Part shown: positions 18,884-29,508 of the stretch, piece after piece
How positions within the stretch are numbered: the stretch's first letter is position 1
Layout of the letters: each line of letters begins with the position of its first letter
Origin: Sulfurovum sp.
GTDB lineage: Bacteria > Campylobacterota > Campylobacteria > Campylobacterales > Sulfurovaceae
Assembly (NCBI GenBank): GCA_027063305.1
Contig: JAMORY010000013.1
Span: forward strand, 62,001 to 126,000
Length of the DNA stretch: 64,000 nucleotides
Reading direction: 5' to 3'
Translations under genes and position numbers: made by a program
The notes under the pieces: generated by a model
What the model was told of the DNA's origin: nothing
Databases searched by the model: none
What the model saw: only the letters and a program-made list of their open reading frames with translations

Positions 18884-20049
18884 GATACATCTCCCAGAAG
18901 TGTATGAAAGCTCTCCTCGATCTCTTGCATTTTCTCTGCTAGTGAAAATCTCTTCTCTACCATTAAGCGTGCCTCTTTCCCCATACGTTCTCTGCCTTCA
19001 GAATCCTCAATCATTAAAAGCATTGCCTGTGCTATTTCATCAAGATCTTCAGGATCAACCGTATATCCTGTAACACCCGGGATAACAATTTCAGGAATCC
19101 CTCCTGTTGTTGAACCGATCATGGGAAGTGCCCTGGCCGCTCCTTCAAGTAAAGATATCCCCAAAGCTTCTTCTTGTAGCATTTTACCAGGTTCTTTATA
19201 GATACGACTAACCAGTACGACCACATCTGATTGACTGAGCTCGTCAAGCACCTTTGAATTTTCCATTGCTCCTTTGAACACTACTTTGTCATTCAATGAT
19301 AACCTTTGAACCATATCTCTGATATTATTCTCCTCTTCTCCGGAGCCGATCAATACCAACTCTGCATCTGTAATACCTTTTTGAAAAAGTTTGGCAAATG
19401 CTCGAATAAGATTAATATGGTTTTTAACAGGCACAAATCTTGCGACACAGATAAAACGAACCCTGCTACTATAAGGTTTTGTCACATATATACTATTTGC
19501 TACACAGGGTACCCCTAAATAACGTACTTCAGTTTTTTCTTTTGGTGCACCAAGCGTAACAGCTATTTCTCTTAAAAACTCGGATACAAAAAATATCTTC
19601 TCTGCCTCTTCCCAAACATGAAGTAATCTTTGTCTGTAATATTGATCTTCTCTTGCTCTATTAACATCCGATCCATGATGGAATATACAAAATTTTTTTC
19701 CGATCCGTTTAATATCTTTTCCAAACTGAATAGGAAGCGTACCAAACTGAAAACATACAAGATCCACTGAGGTTGAACGAATCTTTTCGAGTATAAGACT
19801 ATGTAGTGCAGAGTAACTCCCTTGAAGGTGTAATTTCCTATTAATCCATGGACGTAACTTATGTGAAATACGGATCTCTTGAGGATCCCAAAAGTAGATC
19901 TTCTCTTCAGGAAAAGGGAAGGCATCACGATTGATATACTTCCCCGTAAGTAGTATAATGTCCCAACTTTTCATTTGTGTAAGCATTCTATATACAAAAA
20001 CTTCTGAAAAACGCCCAAAAACCTCATGTACAAAAAGTATCTTTTTCAA
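18874..20049 (-). CDS. Glycosyltransferase family 4
   Basis: A 391-aa GT-B enzyme with the donor-domain marker FICVARFVPVKNHINLIRAFAKL and a C-terminal E-x7-E element in EEALGISLLEGAARALPMIGSTTGGIPE. The N-terminus (KILFVHEVFGRFSEVFVYRML) resembles glycosyltransferases of colanic-acid-like clusters (WcaL type). FHHGSDVNR near residue 120 is a typical acceptor-domain loop. It overlaps both neighbours by a few bases (4 nt with the gene at 20046). Specificity is unknown. Confidence 0.87.
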   Translation of the reverse strand: MKKILFVHEVFGRFSEVFVYRMLTQMKSWDIILLTGKYINRDAFPFPEEKIYFWDPQEIRISHKLRPWINRKLHLQGSYSALHSLILEKIRSTSVDLVCFQFGTLPIQFGKDIKRIGKKFCIFHHGSDVNRAREDQYYRQRLLHVWEEAEKIFFVSEFLREIAVTLGAPKEKTEVRYLGVPCVANSIYVTKPYSSRVRFICVARFVPVKNHINLIRAFAKLFQKGITDAELVLIGSGEEENNIRDMVQRLSLNDKVVFKGAMENSKVLDELSQSDVVVLVSRIYKEPGKMLQEEALGISLLEGAARALPMIGSTTGGIPEIVIPGVTGYTVDPEDLDEIAQAMLLMIEDSEGRERMGKEARLMVEKRFSLAEKMQEIEESFHTLLGDVSCH

Positions 20050-21218
20050 TACCGTCCCTCAATAATCTCTATGAGCTTATCTATTTTATGACCATCATCC
20101 ATTATCTCTTTTGGAAGTTTTGCACAACTTAGCTTCTCTCGTAATTCACTATTACACAATAATTGACGCATACCATTGAAGATCGACTCTTCATTATTTG
20201 CGACAATAATCCCTGTCTCCCCGTCCTCTATTTGCTCGTATATACCGGAAAATTCCGTTGCGATAACCGGTTTACCTATTACTTTAGCTTCATTTACCGC
20301 ACCACAAAGCCCTTCATAATATGAAAGCGTTGCAGAGATATCTGCATTTTTATAGTAAGGAAAAGGGTTTTCTCTACTTCCAAGGAGTATCATTTTATCC
20401 GTAAGTCCTGCTTTATTAATAGCAATTTGCATTTTTTCTTTATCCGGCCCATCACCAACAATAAACCATTGAAAATCGATACCTTCTTGATTTAGTCTGG
20501 AATGGACACTCACCATTCTTAAAAGTCCTTTCGCCTTATCACTTAATCGACACACTGTTACGACCTTTAAGAAAGAAGGGTTATTCTCCATTTCAGGTGC
20601 TTTACCATCTTCTGCAAGCTTCTTCATCTCTTCTGGTGCAATAATATTATAGACAGTTGATGTTCTATCTTGAAGTTCTGGGAATAACGTATTAAGCGAT
20701 CTTTCTGCTGTTTGAGAGACACAAACAAAGTGATCAAGACAATTTTTGTATTGTGTAATATTATTCTGAGCCTTCTGCTCAGAATCGCAGAGTAAAAGGT
20801 CATTACGTATCCACTGTATCCTACATTTTGCTCGTATGAATCGACATACAAATTTCGGTGAAAGTCCATGTAGCGAAATAGCAGCAGCATCAAATCGATA
20901 TTTACTAAAAAGAAATATACTTTTTATATACTCTTCTATTCTGGTAATACCATACAAACAAAGATCCGAAAGATTAATGATCCTTCCTAATAAGGTTGAT
21001 GCTCCTTTAAACTGATTTCCTGCTGCTATACTACGAAGATGATAAACATGAACTCTCGGATCTATTTCATCTTCAAGGGTACCACCACCTGCAGTAAGAA
21101 CAAGAAAAACATTCCATCCTTTATCAGATAAATATCGCATCAATCGTAACAGTGATCTCTCTGCACCGCCAACATTCAGTATTGAGTAGTGAAATAGAAT
21201 CGATTTTTCTTTTTTCAT
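20046..21218 (-). CDS. Glycosyltransferase family 4
   Basis: A 390-aa GT-B protein: FHYSILNVGGAERSLLRLMRYL carries the GGAERSL nucleotide-sugar loop, TVCRLSDKAKGLLRMVSVHSRL begins the donor domain, and LSYYEGLCGAVNEAKVIGKPVIATEF holds the E-x7-E motif. It is translationally coupled (4-nt overlaps) to the glycosyltransferase genes on both sides. Linkage and sugar cannot be predicted. Confidence 0.88.
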   Translation of the reverse strand: MKKEKSILFHYSILNVGGAERSLLRLMRYLSDKGWNVFLVLTAGGGTLEDEIDPRVHVYHLRSIAAGNQFKGASTLLGRIINLSDLCLYGITRIEEYIKSIFLFSKYRFDAAAISLHGLSPKFVCRFIRAKCRIQWIRNDLLLCDSEQKAQNNITQYKNCLDHFVCVSQTAERSLNTLFPELQDRTSTVYNIIAPEEMKKLAEDGKAPEMENNPSFLKVVTVCRLSDKAKGLLRMVSVHSRLNQEGIDFQWFIVGDGPDKEKMQIAINKAGLTDKMILLGSRENPFPYYKNADISATLSYYEGLCGAVNEAKVIGKPVIATEFSGIYEQIEDGETGIIVANNEESIFNGMRQLLCNSELREKLSCAKLPKEIMDDGHKIDKLIEIIEGRY

Positions 21219-22165
21219 TTACCTAATACTCTCCGTAAAAACTGTTCAACTCTTTCAAATCCATTACTTCTTAAATATCGTGCTAGTTGCGTAGAAAAAG
21301 AACCAGAATATAGTTTATAAAGTTCCTGTATTATCTTTTGGTTAGGTTCGACGTTCTCTAGTATAAAAGGGGTAGGCTCATGAGTGATATGGGTATCCAA
21401 AGGTCCACTATAAGTTCCATGAACACCACTACCATCCCAGCCAATATGCTGAATACGTGTTCGTGCAGGAAATACAGTAAGCTTTTTTGCTCTAAATTGC
21501 CAATAACTAAAACGTACAGCCCAAGAGTCTGCTCCTTCATTCATTTGACGATGTAGTCGGTCATATTGATCGGAACCGCACCGATTAAATTGCCGGATTT
21601 GATAACGATCTTTTTGAAAATGATGAAAATCTTTAACATCCCAATCAACCTCTTTCCATCTGTTAAACCATGTCCCCCACCCCAAACTACTACTACGACA
21701 TGCTGTCCAAACATCTTTTTGGTATTGTTTTGGAAGGGAGGCTATGGGTGAGTAACCTGAAATTGAACCTATTTTATCATTATCATAATAGTAATCCAAT
21801 GCCTCATTCATGAAAGATAAAAAATCCGGAGCGGATAAAAGATCATCCTCTAATACAATTACTTTTTTATTTTTTTCAATTACCTGGTCTACTCCTGTAA
21901 TAATGGAAGTTGCCAGCCCTTTATTATGTTGAGCCTTCACAATATGCACTTCTTTAAAATAATCTTCTTTTATAAGTAGATCGATATAATTTCTTACTTT
22001 TTTTACACCTTCCTCTGCCTGTCTATTTTTAGCAGCATCAGAGAAGATATATAAAATACTATCCTTTGCAAGTGCATTTTTCGCCAAAGATTCAATGGTT
22101 CTTTGTGTATGTTCAGGACGATTGTAGACAAATACTACAATTGGAGCTAATGCTTGATGCTCCAT
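21215..22165 (-). CDS. Glycosyltransferase, GNT-I-like/GT2-related
   Basis: A 316-aa GT-A protein of the type found in sugar-transferase clusters: PIVVFVYNRPEHTQRTIESL at the start, SDAAKNRQ, then VIVLEDDLLSAPDFLSFMNEAL with the EDD metal-binding motif near residue 103. SSSLGWGTWFNRWKEVDWD is typical of the GNT-I/POMGnT-like bacterial group. It is cytoplasmic. It abuts the GT4 gene upstream (1-nt spacing) and overlaps the one downstream. The role in repeat-unit assembly is inferred from context. Confidence 0.82.
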   Translation of the reverse strand: MEHQALAPIVVFVYNRPEHTQRTIESLAKNALAKDSILYIFSDAAKNRQAEEGVKKVRNYIDLLIKEDYFKEVHIVKAQHNKGLATSIITGVDQVIEKNKKVIVLEDDLLSAPDFLSFMNEALDYYYDNDKIGSISGYSPIASLPKQYQKDVWTACRSSSLGWGTWFNRWKEVDWDVKDFHHFQKDRYQIRQFNRCGSDQYDRLHRQMNEGADSWAVRFSYWQFRAKKLTVFPARTRIQHIGWDGSGVHGTYSGPLDTHITHEPTPFILENVEPNQKIIQELYKLYSGSFSTQLARYLRSNGFERVEQFLRRVLGK

Positions 22166-23440
22166 CTATTTACCTTCTATTATTGTCTTTTCATCTTGAA
22201 TGATACCGGAATAGATATGTACCATACGATCAACATTCATCTGAGGATCATGATCATGTAATGCTCTTTTCCGTGCATTGACAGAGAGTTTTTTTGCCAA
22301 AACATCATCATCAAAAAGACGTTTTATCTGATATGCTAACATTGCAGGATCATTATCTCTATAAAAAAGTACTTCCTCCCCGTCTACAGCCATATCCTGA
22401 ACTCCTCCAACAAAAGAGGATATGGAAGGCACACCCATGATCATTGCTTCACTTAGTGTTGTAGGGCTATTTTCAATTACAGACGGCAATACAAAAAGAT
22501 GACACTTTACCATACGTTCTGCTAACTCTTCCGCTTGTAAAACACCGGTAAAATGAATATGTTTTTCTATTTCAAGCTTATCGATCAGATAGTTAATATA
22601 TGCGGTATAGCCAACTACCCTTTTCCAATCCCACTTATGACGTTTTTTAGGTTTTTCACCTGCAATATATAATCTAATATTAGGGAACTCTTCTTTTAAT
22701 TGAGCAACAGCATATAAAAGAAAATGTGCTCCTTTTCTAGGTACAGCAGCATTCCCAACAAAAATAGAATGTTCTTCTTTTTCTTCCACAGACCATACTG
22801 TTTTATAAAAGGTATCACGAAGAATATGATGACAATGGTGATAGGTTGCACGAGGATTGATTGCATATGCATGTGAGCGATCCCATGTTGTACGTCCAAT
22901 AATATTATTGGCTAAAGAGATCGTCTCCCTCTCTTTTTTCATACGTTTTTTAAAAAATAGAAATTTATTACTCATTAACACCATTGCTATGAGCATTTCA
23001 CGAAAATGAAAAGAAAAAAGCATATCCGCTACAGGAAGATTCCCGTATTCATATGGTTCATATCCATTAAGAATACCTTGCAAAGAGACACTATTCTTCC
23101 CTCTCCATGTCTTGAAAAAGCGCTGTGTAAAAGCTCCTTCTGTTCCTTCAGAGTGTAAAATATCAGGTAAAACTCTCTGAAGTATCTCTTCACAATCATT
23201 TTGATAGACATCAAAACGATCCTCTTTTGATTGAGGAATTAAATAGTAATGAATACCATTGATCTCTTCATAAATAATCTTATCTACCGGTGACTTCATT
23301 GCCACATAAAATGAAAAGCCTTCAACTTTTGCCAAGCGATGCAGCATTGTTCCTACCCAACCACCAAAAGCATTTTTTTCAACACCTGCCAAGTGGGAAA
23401 CTTCAGGGAGAGGAAAACTGATTATCCATAATATCTTCAT
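22166..23440 (-). CDS. Glycosyltransferase family 4
   Basis: A 424-aa GT-B enzyme. It begins with KILWIISFPLPEVSHLAGVEKNAFGGWVGTML, the form seen in exopolysaccharide glycosyltransferases with a GGW loop. It continues with SIFVGNAAVPRKGAHFLLYAVAQL (donor-domain start) and VLPSVIENSPTTLSEAMIMGVPSISSFVGG (E-x7-E). It is the first glycosyltransferase after the polymerase-like gene in the transcript, with a 19-nt gap. Specificity is unknown. Confidence 0.88.
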   Translation of the reverse strand: MKILWIISFPLPEVSHLAGVEKNAFGGWVGTMLHRLAKVEGFSFYVAMKSPVDKIIYEEINGIHYYLIPQSKEDRFDVYQNDCEEILQRVLPDILHSEGTEGAFTQRFFKTWRGKNSVSLQGILNGYEPYEYGNLPVADMLFSFHFREMLIAMVLMSNKFLFFKKRMKKERETISLANNIIGRTTWDRSHAYAINPRATYHHCHHILRDTFYKTVWSVEEKEEHSIFVGNAAVPRKGAHFLLYAVAQLKEEFPNIRLYIAGEKPKKRHKWDWKRVVGYTAYINYLIDKLEIEKHIHFTGVLQAEELAERMVKCHLFVLPSVIENSPTTLSEAMIMGVPSISSFVGGVQDMAVDGEEVLFYRDNDPAMLAYQIKRLFDDDVLAKKLSVNARKRALHDHDPQMNVDRMVHIYSGIIQDEKTIIEGK

Positions 23441-23459
23441 TCTTTACCTTTTTCTTCAA

Positions 23460-24707
23460 TTAATGGGATGATAACTCTTTTATAATGTATGGATAGAATA
23501 AATACAATATAAATCCATACAGCATTGCTACATTGTTCAAACTTATAAGGAGTATTGCCAAAGCTAATATTGTAACAGAAAGTGCTTTAGCTTTCTTTAT
23601 TCTGATATAGAGATCAAGCGGGATCTTCAAAAGGATATATATAAGTATAATCCCCATAAAAAAACCATACTGTGCAAATGTATCTAAAACCAGTGAGTGC
23701 TTACCAATCGGTGCAATCCTCCATATTCCCATAATAGGATGTTCCATAAATATCATTAAGCTTCTCATATATCGTTCAACCCTGTCAGCTGTCGTACCAG
23801 TCACCTTTCCTATTTCCATTGAAGCAATAATATCTCCAAGCTTTAACCTATATGCACCTTGATCGATACTATTGTATAAAAGCTTTAACATATCTAGTAG
23901 ATAAGACTGTAGAAAGAAATACAATATAATAATAAAAAAAAGTAGAAATATATTTTTTATAGGGTTTTGCGAATAAAAAAAGAAAAATACCATAGATAGA
24001 ACCCATAATATTACAGCAATAGAATATCCGGCTTTTAGAATAACCAAAGAGGATATACCTACACTAAATATTAAAAAATAGGTAAAAATAGAGAACTTTT
24101 TATACTTTAAATATTTGTATCTTAACAGTGCCAAAACAGAGATATTGTAAATAAGAAGAGAGTAAATGAAGGCAAATCCTCCAACCCCCTGTTGCATTAA
24201 TTGCCTTGCATATGCATTACTTTTAATTACATAGCGAGAAGCATGAGGATCAATAAGTAATCCTTTATAGGTTGTTACTGCCCATAAAGTAAAAAGTATA
24301 ATATTGATATAAACAATAGGTTTTAAAAGATATAACGATCTTCGTTCATATGCTGCATAAATAAAGATAAAAAAAAGCATCATATAAAACTGAATATTTC
24401 TATTGATCGCAGAAATACCGTCTACATTATAGCTGATCAGTGTTGTATAGAATATAAAAAAGAGTGTTAAGATAAGATAAAGTGGGGGTTTAATAAAAAT
24501 ATTATTTTTTCTGAACAACTCTACCAAGATCCATACAAAAATAGATGCAAATGCCAAAAGCCTATAGGTACTACCATAGGCTAAAAAAGGAGAGCTTACC
24601 CATATTGTAAGATATAAAAGTGCTGTTAATTGGATTTTATCACTTATAGGAAGCTTAAAGAATCGAAGTGTATACGGCTTATGATGTTCTATTGTCTGCA
24701 CTGTCAT
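23460..24707 (-). CDS. O-antigen polymerase/ligase-like membrane protein (Wzy/WaaL type)
   Basis: This 415-aa protein has about 10-12 hydrophobic segments and one larger periplasmic loop late in the sequence, containing [21 protein letters not shown] and [15 protein letters not shown]. The HPIMGIG-type and HNxxLD-type motifs are what the Wzy_C/O-antigen ligase family conserves. With the Wzx-like flippase in the same operon it is the best candidate for the repeat-unit polymerase, while a ligase role cannot be excluded. The start overlaps the end of the upstream epimerase gene by 29 nt. The AT-rich variable core begins here. Confidence 0.83.
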   Translation of the reverse strand: MTVQTIEHHKPYTLRFFKLPISDKIQLTALLYLTIWVSSPFLAYGSTYRLLAFASIFVWILVELFRKNNIFIKPPLYLILTLFFIFYTTLISYNVDGISAINRNIQFYMMLFFIFIYAAYERRSLYLLKPIVYINIILFTLWAVTTYKGLLIDPHASRYVIKSNAYARQLMQQGVGGFAFIYSLLIYNISVLALLRYKYLKYKKFSIFTYFLIFSVGISSLVILKAGYSIAVILWVLSMVFFFFYSQNPIKNIFLLFFIIILYFFLQSYLLDMLKLLYNSIDQGAYRLKLGDIIASMEIGKVTGTTADRVERYMRSLMIFMEHPIMGIWRIAPIGKHSLVLDTFAQYGFFMGIILIYILLKIPLDLYIRIKKAKALSVTILALAILLISLNNVAMLYGFILYLFYPYIIKELSSH

Positions 24708-25773
24708 TCACTCCAAAAAATGCCAAATACCAGTCAACGAACTTATCGATCCCCTCTTCAATAGATGTTTGCGGCTTATAACCCAAATCTTCAATAAGAT
24801 CACTGACATCAGCATAGGTACTAGGTACGTCACCTGCCTGTAAAGGAAGCATGTTCTTTTTGGCTTTTTTCCCAAGCTTCTTCTCTATCGCTTCGATAAA
24901 ATCCATTAGTTTGACCGGATTATTATTACCGATATTGTATATTTTATACGGTGCAGGAGAGCTTGACGGATCGGGGTTCTTCCCATCCCATTGAGGGTTT
25001 CCTTTTGGAGGATTGTCATTGACACGAACGATCCCTTCTACAATATCGTCGATATAGGTAAAATCCCTTTGCATGTTACCATGGTTGAACACATCAATCT
25101 CTCTATCTTCAATGATCGCTTTGGTAAAGAGGTAGAGCGCCATATCGGGTCGTCCCCATGGTCCGTAGACTGTAAAAAAGCGTAACCCCGTCGTAGGAAT
25201 GCCGTAAAGATGCGAATAGGTATGTGCCATCAGTTCGTTTGACTTCTTGCTTGCTGCATAGAGGCTTATGGGGTGGTCTACATTATCATGCGTTGAGAAG
25301 GGCTGTACTTCATTAAGCCCGTACACAGAGGAGCTGGAAGCGTAAGAGAGGTGTTTGACACCGTTATGACGGCACGCCTCCAAAAGATTGACGAATCCGA
25401 CGATATTACTCTGCACATATGCCAGCGGATTGGTTAATGAGTAGCGTACACCTGCCTGTGCCGCAAGGTTAACGACCGTATCGAACTTCTCTTGGGCAAA
25501 GAGCGCATCTATCTTCTCTTTGTCTTCAAGGTTCAATTTAATGAAGCGGTAGTTCTCAAATTTCTTCGACTGAAGCATCTCGCCGTATGGTATGGACTCT
25601 CCCTCTTCGATCGAATCAATAATACCACCACGTTGCAAACGTCCGTATTTTACACGCTGATCATAGTAATCATTAATATTATCAAGTCCTACTACCTTAT
25701 CTCCACGTGCCAAAAAACGCAATGCCAAATGGCTTCCTATAAAACCTGCTGTTCCCGTAATTAAAATCTTCAC
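24679..25773 (-). CDS. UDP-glucuronate 4-epimerase-like NAD-dependent epimerase
   Basis: A 364-aa extended [22 protein letters not shown], then [17 protein letters not shown], the loop characteristic of UDP-GlcA epimerases (LspL/WbnF/CapI type). It also has [27 protein letters not shown] with the catalytic Tyr-x3-Lys, and [15 protein letters not shown]. It would interconvert UDP-glucuronate and UDP-galacturonate. Placed 11 nt downstream of ugd, it uses that enzyme's product, so the polymer probably contains GalA. Base composition matches the conserved flank rather than the AT-rich core. Confidence 0.92.
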   Translation of the reverse strand: MKILITGTAGFIGSHLALRFLARGDKVVGLDNINDYYDQRVKYGRLQRGGIIDSIEEGESIPYGEMLQSKKFENYRFIKLNLEDKEKIDALFAQEKFDTVVNLAAQAGVRYSLTNPLAYVQSNIVGFVNLLEACRHNGVKHLSYASSSSVYGLNEVQPFSTHDNVDHPISLYAASKKSNELMAHTYSHLYGIPTTGLRFFTVYGPWGRPDMALYLFTKAIIEDREIDVFNHGNMQRDFTYIDDIVEGIVRVNDNPPKGNPQWDGKNPDPSSSPAPYKIYNIGNNNPVKLMDFIEAIEKKLGKKAKKNMLPLQAGDVPSTYADVSDLIEDLGYKPQTSIEEGIDKFVDWYLAFFGVNDSADNRTS

Positions 25774-25784
25774 CTTGTTATCCT

Positions 25785-26978
25785 CTAACTATCACTATTA
25801 AAAATATCTCTCGTATAGACTTTCTCTTTTACATCCATAATATCTTCAGAAAGTCTGTTTGCCACGATCACATCCGCTGTTGTTTTAAACTCTTGCAGAT
25901 CTTTAATGACTTTGGAGTGAAAGAACTCATCTTCATCCAAAACAGGTTCATAGATCACCACTTCGATCCCTTTTGCTTTGATGCGCTTCATGATCCCCTG
26001 AATAGCCGATGCTCGAAAATTATCGGATCCGCTCTTCATGACAAGGCGGTAGACACCGACCGTACCGGTTGGGAAACCATGGGCATCTTTAGGTAGACGT
26101 GCAATGATCTGATCGGCAATGAAGTCTTTACGCGTACTGTTTGCATCGACGATCGCTTTGATGATATTGGACGGTACGTCTTTATAGTTTGCAAGCAGTT
26201 GCTTTGTATCTTTTGGAAGGCAGTAGCCGCCGTAACCAAAACTCGGATTATTGTAATGAGAACCGATACGGGGATCAAGCCCCACTCCCTCGATGATCTG
26301 TCTTGAATCCAAGCCGTGTGCCTCCGCATAAGAGTCAAGTTCATTAAAGTAAGCCACACGCATAGCAAGATAGGTATTGGAAAAAAGCTTGATCGCCTCT
26401 GCCTCGGTCGCATCGGTAAAGAGCATGGGAATATCCTCTTTCAAAGCGCCTTCGGCTAAGAGATTTGCAAATACTTTTGCCCGTTCGGAACGCTCTCCTA
26501 CAACAATACGGGATGGATAGAGGTTGTCATAAAGGGCTTTACCTTCTCGAAGAAACTCCGGTGAGAACATGATATTCTCTGTATTGAACTTCTTTTTTAC
26601 CGACTCTGTATAGCCCACAGGAACGGTTGACTTGATCACCATTACCGTATCAGGATTGATAGAGAGTACATCTTCAATGACCGCTTCGACACTTTTGGTA
26701 TTGAAATAGTTTGTTTCTGGATCGTAGTCCGTTGGAGTGGAGATAATAACAAAATCCGCACCGCTATACGCCTCTTCCTTATCGAGTGTCGCTCTAAAGT
26801 TCAAAGGTTTTGTCTGAAGGTACTCCTCTATCTCTTTATCTTCGATAGGAGACCGTTTTGCATTGAGCATCTCCACTTTCTCAGGAACAATATCGAGTGA
26901 GACCACTTCATTGTTCTGTGCCAAAAGAATGCCGTTTGAAAGCCCAACATAACCAGTTCCCGCTATAGCTATTTTCAT
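25785..26978 (-). CDS. ugd: UDP-glucose 6-dehydrogenase
   Basis: A 397-aa nucleotide-sugar dehydrogenase of the short Ugd type. The N-terminal NAD domain has [16 protein letters not shown], followed by [25 protein letters not shown] and [24 protein letters not shown]. The active-site [15 protein letters not shown] carries the catalytic Cys. It oxidises UDP-glucose to UDP-glucuronate, fed by galU at 29.5 kb and feeding the epimerase at 24.7 kb. The ATG abuts the stop of the TviB-like gene (26978/26979). Confidence 0.94.
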   Translation of the reverse strand: MKIAIAGTGYVGLSNGILLAQNNEVVSLDIVPEKVEMLNAKRSPIEDKEIEEYLQTKPLNFRATLDKEEAYSGADFVIISTPTDYDPETNYFNTKSVEAVIEDVLSINPDTVMVIKSTVPVGYTESVKKKFNTENIMFSPEFLREGKALYDNLYPSRIVVGERSERAKVFANLLAEGALKEDIPMLFTDATEAEAIKLFSNTYLAMRVAYFNELDSYAEAHGLDSRQIIEGVGLDPRIGSHYNNPSFGYGGYCLPKDTKQLLANYKDVPSNIIKAIVDANSTRKDFIADQIIARLPKDAHGFPTGTVGVYRLVMKSGSDNFRASAIQGIMKRIKAKGIEVVIYEPVLDEDEFFHSKVIKDLQEFKTTADVIVANRLSEDIMDVKEKVYTRDIFNSDS

Positions 26979-28241
26979 TTACAATCTCCCGTCAACACTA
27001 TTTTGATCGAGGATCGCCTTAATATCAAAGATCACTTGACTATCATCACTTGAAATAGCCAGTGATCTAAACTCATTATGTGCCACTGCTAGTACAATAG
27101 CACCATACTTATCGAGTTCAAGTTCATCTTCAGATAGAAGAGACAACCCATACTCACGCTCTACCTCTTTCGGATCCGCCCAAGGATCATACACATCGAC
27201 TTTCGTACCGAACTCTTCAAGTTCTCGGATCACATCGATCACACGTGAATTTCTGATATCGGGACAATTCTCTTTAAATGTAATACCCAATACGAGTACC
27301 TTGGCACCCTCGATCTTCTGCCCTTTTTTGATCATCAGTTTGATCACTTGGTTGGCAACGTAAATACCCATATTATCATTAAGCCGGCGACCGGCAAGAA
27401 TGATCTCCGGATTATAACCGACCTCTTGTGCCTTATGGGTCAGATAGTAAGGGTCGACACCAATGCAATGCCCTCCGACAAGTCCCGGACGGAAAGGCAG
27501 GAAGTTCCACTTGGTACCGGCAGCTTCCAGTACCGCTTCCGTATCGATACCGAGTTTATTGAAAATGATCGCCAGTTCATTGACAAATGCAATATTGATA
27601 TCACGCTGAGAATTTTCGATCACTTTTGCCGCTTCCGCTACTTTTATAGAAGGTGCAAGGTGTGTTCCAGCCATGATCACGGAAGCATAGAGATCATCTA
27701 CGATCTTTCCTGTCTCAGGAGTTGAACCGGAAGTGACCTTAAGGATCTTTGTAACAGTATGCTCTTTATCCCCCGGGTTGATACGCTCGGGCGAGTAACC
27801 GCAAAAGAAATCTTCATTGAACTTCAAACCGCTTACCTTTTCAAGGATCGGCACACAATCCTCCTCGGTCGCTCCCGGATATACTGTTGATTCATAGATA
27901 ACGATATCACCCTTTTTCAACACTTTCCCAATACTCTCACTTGCTTTAAGCAGCGGCATAAGGTCGGGGCGTTTATGCTCATCGATCGGTGTTGGGACTG
28001 TTACGATATAGGTATTGCAATCAGCAATATCATCCAACTGATTCGTAAACTCCATACCATTAGCAATCGCTTCTTTCACCTGTTCATCACTCAGCTCCAA
28101 TGTTCTGTCATGTCCGTTTCGCAGCTCATCGATACGCCACTGTGCAATATCGAAACCTACAACCTTATATTTCTCACTAAATGCATGTGCCAAAGGTAGT
28201 CCGACATATCCTAAACCGATCACTGCTATTTTATGTTGCAT
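26979..28241 (-). CDS. tviB: UDP-HexNAc 6-dehydrogenase, TviB/WbpO-like
   Basis: A 420-aa nucleotide-sugar dehydrogenase distinct from Ugd: [68 protein letters not shown], and [17 protein letters not shown] with the catalytic Cys. This motif set and length fit Vi-antigen TviB and WbpO. Those enzymes oxidise UDP-GlcNAc or UDP-GalNAc to the uronic acid (GlcNAcA/GalNAcA). It is the first gene after the promoter-like region at 28.29 kb and so probably heads the long polysaccharide transcript. Confidence 0.9.
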   Translation of the reverse strand: MQHKIAVIGLGYVGLPLAHAFSEKYKVVGFDIAQWRIDELRNGHDRTLELSDEQVKEAIANGMEFTNQLDDIADCNTYIVTVPTPIDEHKRPDLMPLLKASESIGKVLKKGDIVIYESTVYPGATEEDCVPILEKVSGLKFNEDFFCGYSPERINPGDKEHTVTKILKVTSGSTPETGKIVDDLYASVIMAGTHLAPSIKVAEAAKVIENSQRDINIAFVNELAIIFNKLGIDTEAVLEAAGTKWNFLPFRPGLVGGHCIGVDPYYLTHKAQEVGYNPEIILAGRRLNDNMGIYVANQVIKLMIKKGQKIEGAKVLVLGITFKENCPDIRNSRVIDVIRELEEFGTKVDVYDPWADPKEVEREYGLSLLSEDELELDKYGAIVLAVAHNEFRSLAISSDDSQVIFDIKAILDQNSVDGRL

Positions 28242-28287
28242 TTTAATTTGATCCCTTCTTCCTCAGATAATAAATCTTATTTAATAT

Positions 28288-28293
28288 ATTATA
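28288..28293 (-). promoter_or_regulatory. -10 box ahead of the tviB-led polysaccharide operon
   Basis: A perfect minus-strand TATAAT (context GGTTATAATATATT) sits 47 nt upstream of the TviB-type start codon, in the 64-nt AT-rich gap after pgi. I see no clear -35. It is the only sizeable gap between 28.3 kb and capE and therefore the likely start of the long operon. Confidence 0.45.
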
Positions 28294-28305
28294 ACCAATT
28301 AATCG

Positions 28306-29508
28306 TTATTGGCTCTTTGTCAGCATCTCTTTTAACAATATTTTACCCCTCTCAACACCGGGTTGATCATAGGTATTGATCTGCAAGAATGCACCGATAA
28401 TAGAAACAAGCAGCTCGTAACTATAGATCAGTTCCGCGATATTGTACTCATCGACCTTATCGATAGTGATCACATCATAAGGAATATCTCCCTGCTCTGC
28501 AATGGATCGTATGGTCGCATCCGCTTGCATATCGATAAGTTTTGAAAAACTGATACCTTCTAGATAATCCAACTCCGAAAGAGGACTTTTTGTAGGCACG
28601 AATATCTCCTCTTCAAAATCCTCTACCTTGATGAAAGTAACGGTCTTGTCACGTTTTCCTTCCATAATAAGCTGAAGAAAAGAGTGCTGGTCTACCGGAC
28701 CGATAAGCCCTACGGGAGTTAATGCCTGACGGGTACCGTTTATGTTGATCTTTCCCAAACTCTCAGCCCAGAGTTGTACATACCACTTGTTAAAACCTTC
28801 CAGTGCCGAAGAGTAACTAAAGAGTACGTTAATATTGAAACGATATTTATTCTCGACAATAAAGCGTGCCTTCTCCATCAACTCTTCATAGCTTTTACCT
28901 TTTTCAAAAAAGCTATGGTAGATCTTCTGCGCACCACGCAACATATTGTCAATATCGACACCGATCAGTGCCAGAGGCAGTAGTCCAACAACACTAAAAA
29001 CGGAAAAGCGCCCACCGACATTCTCAGCAAGAAAGAAGAAAGGCAGGCCGTTCTCTTTGGCATAGGAATCAAGGGTACTTCCTTTTGAACTTATGATGAC
29101 CGTATTGTTGTGATCTAGGCTGATACGTGTCGAGAGGTATTTTAAGATACTGATCGTCTCAACGGTCGTACCGCTTTTACTGATCACCAAAAAGAGTGCA
29201 TTCTCAAGATTGATCGCTTCAAGCTGGGAACGGATATCGACAGGGTCGGTACTCTCTAAAAAAAAGAGCCTTTTGGAGAAGTCATGTTTATGTCTAAGGA
29301 ACTGATAGATCGCACGTGCTCCTAAACTACTCCCCCCAATACCAAGTACGACAATATCCTCTTTGGTATTCTTTGATGCGAACTCTTTAATAGGATCAGT
29401 GTTTTCAAAAGGGAGACGGTAATAGCCTATATGCTCTTTTTCTTCTTCTAACTTCTCAAAGATCACTTCATTGGAGCGAATACTGTAGTAGTTCTTTTCA
29501 AACTTCAT
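28306..29508 (-). CDS. pgi: Glucose-6-phosphate isomerase (short Campylobacterota type)
   Basis: A 400-aa SIS-domain protein, clearly shorter than the about 550-aa E. coli enzyme but typical for Campylobacterota. Recognisable elements are VLGIGGSSLGARAIYQFL, ISKSGTTVETISILKYL, ENVGGRFSVFSVVGLLPLAL (the PGI signature region) and QLIMEGKRDKTVTF. It interconverts glucose-6-P and fructose-6-P, linking gluconeogenesis to nucleotide-sugar synthesis. It is the last gene of galE-manB-galU-pgi and directly abuts galU. Confidence 0.94.
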   Translation of the reverse strand: MKFEKNYYSIRSNEVIFEKLEEEKEHIGYYRLPFENTDPIKEFASKNTKEDIVVLGIGGSSLGARAIYQFLRHKHDFSKRLFFLESTDPVDIRSQLEAINLENALFLVISKSGTTVETISILKYLSTRISLDHNNTVIISSKGSTLDSYAKENGLPFFFLAENVGGRFSVFSVVGLLPLALIGVDIDNMLRGAQKIYHSFFEKGKSYEELMEKARFIVENKYRFNINVLFSYSSALEGFNKWYVQLWAESLGKININGTRQALTPVGLIGPVDQHSFLQLIMEGKRDKTVTFIKVEDFEEEIFVPTKSPLSELDYLEGISFSKLIDMQADATIRSIAEQGDIPYDVITIDKVDEYNIAELIYSYELLVSIIGAFLQINTYDQPGVERGKILLKEMLTKSQ

